This document shows positions 54,353 through 56,700 of a stretch of DNA of 56,700 nt, one piece after another; within the stretch, counting starts at the first letter, position 1, and every line of letters begins with the position of its first letter. The DNA is from a virus, in IMG/VR virus record IMGVR_UViG_3300013102_000035, positions 1 through 56,700 of that record; one strand, 5' to 3'. The notes beneath the pieces are model-generated. The model was not told the origin of the DNA, did not search any database, and saw only the letters and a list, made by a program, of their open reading frames with translations. A program made the position numbers and the translations under genes.

Positions 54353-55849
54353 ATGGCTGACAACCAAGAGCGGCTTGAAAAGCTGCTCGCCCTTATCCAA
54401 GCCGACCCTGAAGGCGGCGCGAAGCTGGTCAACAGCATCATGGGCAAGATGCTCATCCCACATTCGGATGGGCAGAAGGATGTGTTGTTGTCAGAGGCTC
54501 GTTACATGGTCCTATGTGCCGGTCGGCGTTGGGGCAAGTCTCAGGTCGGTGCCGCGCGCGCTCTGAAGGCTGCTAGGGAGCCTGGCACGATCATCTGGTG
54601 GGCCGCGCCGACCTACAAGAACGTAAAGCACGGCTATCGCGCCTGCACCAAGCAGTGCCCAGACGGGCTGCTGGCAAAGCCTGCGCCGCCTGAGACCGCC
54701 TTCGACGCCGGACGCGCTGTAGCGCTGGAATTCAAGAACGGCTCTCGCATTCAGTTCTTCTCCGCAGATCGTCCCGAAGGTATGCTGGGCGGATCCTGCG
54801 ACTTTCTGATTCTGGACGAGGCCGCCACCATGCCGGAGGTAGTTTGGACGCAGTACCTGCGCGCCACGCTCGCCGACCGTCAGGGACGCGCGCTATTCAT
54901 CAGCACGCCGCGCGGCAAGAACTGGTTCTACAAGCTGTGGACGCGCGGACAGAGCAAGGCTGTTGAAGACAAGGACTTCCAGTCTTGGCGATTCCCGTCG
55001 TTTACTAACCCAACGATCCCTGCCTCGGAGTGGGAAGACGCGCGCCGCGACTTGCCGTTGGCCGTCTACGAGCAGGAAGTGCTAGCGGAATTCATTTCCA
55101 ACGCCGCTTCGGTGTTCCGCTTTCCTCCGGCGCTCGATCAATTTGGAAAGCGCCTGGATGACGTGCCGTCGCCTGCTGTGCAGGCTAGCCTAGAGGTCCC
55201 AACGTCGCACGTAGTTCTCGGCGTGGACCTCGCTAAGCATAATGACTTCACGGTGCTGCTGGGGATCAACACGCACAACCGGCGTGTCTGCTACCACGAC
55301 CGGTTCAATCAGGTCTCCTGGCCTGAGCAGCGAAAGCTCATCCACGAGGCCGTCGAAGACATCATGGAGACGGCGTCCGGCATCACGGTCATGCTCGACT
55401 CGACCGGCGTCGGTGACGTAATCTACGATGACCTGTCAGAGGAAGGCTTGGACGCCGTACCGATCAAGTTCACACCGCAGTGGAAGCAGGCGGCGGTGCA
55501 GCTTCTATCGGCTGATATCGAGCGAGGCCAGGCTTACGTCTATGACGAAGCGCTAGCAGAGTTTGAGTCCTATTCCTACCAGATCACGGAAGCCGGACGG
55601 TGGAAGTACGAGGCAGCCACGGGGCATGACGACGAAGTTTCGGCGGCGCTACTAGCCCACTGGGGCATCGTGCACTCTGGCGTGCCGAACGTGCAAACGC
55701 TGACTGTGGAGTCCACGGCTGATGTAGTGGACGAGTGGAACTGGGAATCCGAGGGCCAAATGGTGGATACAGGCGTTCCACAGAGGGAGTCAAGTGGCTT
55801 GACCCCCTCTATGAATGAGTTGCTTCACAATCCGAACGTGTGGAACTAG
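54353..55849 (+). CDS. terL: Terminase large subunit
   Basis: ATPase: Walker A AGRRWGKS (56-63), Walker B FLILDEAA (151-158), coupling motif STPRG (184-188). Nuclease: GVDLAKHNDF (Asp292), MLDSTGVGD (Asp349) and TGHDDEVSA (Asp426, Asp427), the RNase H-type metal site. 498 residues is the usual length. It packages DNA into proheads with the small subunit. Confidence 0.95.
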   Translation: MADNQERLEKLLALIQADPEGGAKLVNSIMGKMLIPHSDGQKDVLLSEARYMVLCAGRRWGKSQVGAARALKAAREPGTIIWWAAPTYKNVKHGYRACTKQCPDGLLAKPAPPETAFDAGRAVALEFKNGSRIQFFSADRPEGMLGGSCDFLILDEAATMPEVVWTQYLRATLADRQGRALFISTPRGKNWFYKLWTRGQSKAVEDKDFQSWRFPSFTNPTIPASEWEDARRDLPLAVYEQEVLAEFISNAASVFRFPPALDQFGKRLDDVPSPAVQASLEVPTSHVVLGVDLAKHNDFTVLLGINTHNRRVCYHDRFNQVSWPEQRKLIHEAVEDIMETASGITVMLDSTGVGDVIYDDLSEEGLDAVPIKFTPQWKQAAVQLLSADIERGQAYVYDEALAEFESYSYQITEAGRWKYEAATGHDDEVSAALLAHWGIVHSGVPNVQTLTVESTADVVDEWNWESEGQMVDTGVPQRESSGLTPSMNELLHNPNVWN

Positions 55850-55887
55850 ACCTTCCAACCACAGCGCCAACCACTGAGTACGCGCAT
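55846..55887 (-). CDS. Possible 13-residue peptide
   Basis: MRVLSGWRCGWKV is preceded on the minus strand by an excellent AAAGGAGG ribosome site, 7 bases from ATG. It overlaps the terminase stop tail to tail. The strong site is the only real support. Confidence 0.35.
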   Translation of the reverse strand: MRVLSGWRCGWKV

Positions 55888-55907
55888 AGCAGTGCCTCCT
55901 TTCGTTC

Positions 55908-55976
55908 TTAGAGCAGCCAGAGAATGAGCAGGATGATCAAGATGATCAACAGCACACTACCGATTCCTACGTACAT
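55908..55976 (-). CDS. Tiny membrane peptide (22 aa)
   Basis: MYVGIGSVLLIILIILLILW plus two Leu is entirely one hydrophobic helix, like the small lmo0937-type membrane peptides of bacteria. A GGGAGA ribosome site precedes it on the minus strand. Confidence 0.55.
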   Translation of the reverse strand: MYVGIGSVLLIILIILLILWLL

Positions 55977-56044
55977 TACTCTATCTCCCTGTTAGTTGAC
56001 TGCTGCGTTTTTGCAGCGAACACTACATCCATCTTACATCAAGA

Positions 56045-56078
56045 GAGCGCCACCCGAGACCTAAATCACGGGTGGCGC
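56045..56078 (-). terminator. Terminator of the minus-strand PT-repeat gene
   Basis: Perfect 11-bp stem AGCGCCACCCG/CGGGTGGCGCT with a 12-base loop, just beyond the minus-strand stop at 56091. The T tract is short (CTCTCTTG on the minus strand), so it may also act in the plus direction (CTATTTTC). Confidence 0.65.
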
Positions 56079-56090
56079 TACCCCTATTTT

Positions 56091-56700
56091 CTAGACCTTG
56101 TCGGCGTAGATGATCATGCCGACGCTGCCTTGGCCGCCGCCGCTGGGCCACGTGTTGGGTAGTGTGCTGACCGGGTAAACGCCCGTGTAAGCGACTCCCG
56201 AGGTTCCCTGGAAGAACAGCTTGCTGCGAGGCAGCCAAGCGATCCGTACCGATCCGTTGAGAGTAGTCAGCGGAATCGACACACAGAGCTTGCCGGTTCC
56301 TGGGTTACCTGTGTAGGTCCCCTTCGCGGGGTTACCCGTGCTCGCTCCGTATAGCGCCCTGGTAGTGGCGTTGTAGATCGCCAAGTCCACGGTCACCACC
56401 GATCCCGGAGCGACCTTCGGCTGCGCGCAGATACGGTTGACCTGTGCGTTGGACGCGGTGAACGTCCAGCCGTCCAACTCCTGAGCGCTCGCGTAATCCT
56501 GCGTTGTACCGCTCGTCGTCCTTCCGACCGTCACGCTAGGCGTGGGCGTCGGGGTAGGAGTCGGAGTTGGTGTCGGGGTAGGAGTTGGTGTCGGGGTAGG
56601 CGTTGGTGTCGGGGTAGGAGTTGGGGTCGGGGTAGGAGTCGGGGTAGGAGTCGGGGTGGGAGTCGGGGTAGGGGTCGGGGGAGGGGTAGGGGAGGGGGTC
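56091..56700 (-). CDS. C-terminal part of a Pro-Thr-repeat surface/virion protein
   Basis: The minus frame is open to the window edge. About 50 residues of almost pure alternating Pro-Thr (56535-56700) form an extended linker. They are followed by a C-terminal domain of about 148 residues, beta-rich with SVTVGRTTSG, VTVDLAIYNATT and GSVRIAWLP segments. Such a linker plus small beta domain is typical of virion-displayed or secreted binding modules. The N-terminal part lies beyond the window. Confidence 0.75.
   Translation of the reverse strand, partial: TPSPTPPPTPTPTPTPTPTPTPTPTPTPTPTPTPTPTPTPTPTPTPTPTPTPTPSVTVGRTTSGTTQDYASAQELDGWTFTASNAQVNRICAQPKVAPGSVVTVDLAIYNATTRALYGASTGNPAKGTYTGNPGTGKLCVSIPLTTLNGSVRIAWLPRSKLFFQGTSGVAYTGVYPVSTLPNTWPSGGGQGSVGMIIYADKV

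Noticed and set aside
56535-56700. Short tandem DNA repeat or CRISPR-like array
   Set aside because: The periodicity is 6 bases and encodes alternating Pro-Thr in frame. It is a protein linker, not a repeat-spacer array.
1-56700. Integrase, excisionase or att sites indicating a temperate phage
   Set aside because: No tyrosine or serine recombinase motif was found in any supported protein of this window. Regions outside it cannot be judged.

Overview
The window is the left and central part of a large virulent-type actinobacteriophage genome. The base composition is high-GC. Short genes are packed head to tail with ATGA or GTGA overlaps. The gene set is phage-specific: rIIA/rIIB-like pair, family A DNA polymerase, AEP primase-polymerase, RecA/DnaB-type ATPase, SNF2 helicase, dNMP kinase, RuvC-like resolvase and large terminase. 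No integrase, excisionase or attachment site was seen. The host is probably an actinomycete. A secreted glycosidase with a very basic tract resembles proteins common in Thermoleophilia (Solirubrobacter/Patulibacter group); that host guess is inference only.

Layout. 1-1850: the end of an unknown gene, then a promoter feeding a structured RNA region with a tRNA-like element (about 300-720), a GIY-YIG protein on the minus strand, and a roughly 780-base non-coding stretch full of inverted repeats. 1846-8390: a run of tiny mostly unrecognised genes, many membrane proteins or zinc-binding. 8390-8930: a gene-free stretch with two promoters, strong hairpins and one excellent terminator, which I read as one or two non-coding RNAs. 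8934-19730: genes driven by a series of promoters that share a palindromic GTGTGA-N6-TCACAC operator, including an L7/L12-like protein and the rIIA/rIIB pair. 19725-33960: secreted glycosidase, metallophosphoesterase, SPFH lipoprotein, MESH1-like HD hydrolase, LAGLIDADG protein, nicotinamidase, WYL-like protein and many small ORFs. 33962-35221: a minus-strand operon of small membrane proteins, possibly lysis-related. 35258-53521: nucleotide metabolism and replication. 53558-55849: HTH regulator, terminase small and large subunits. 55846-56700: minus strand, two micro-ORFs, a terminator and the C-terminal part of a proline-threonine-repeat protein that runs off the window.

Regulation is the most striking feature. 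At least eight promoters carry a CRP-like palindrome just upstream of a TTGAC -35 box. In about a dozen promoters the start codon lies 6-9 bases after the -10 hexamer, so the messages should be leaderless. Internal genes instead use a stereotyped ribosome site (AAGGAACCCCAACATG and variants). Two unrelated proteins, a DUF6915-type protein and a MazG-type pyrophosphatase, each carry the same kind of inserted DnaJ-like zinc knuckle.
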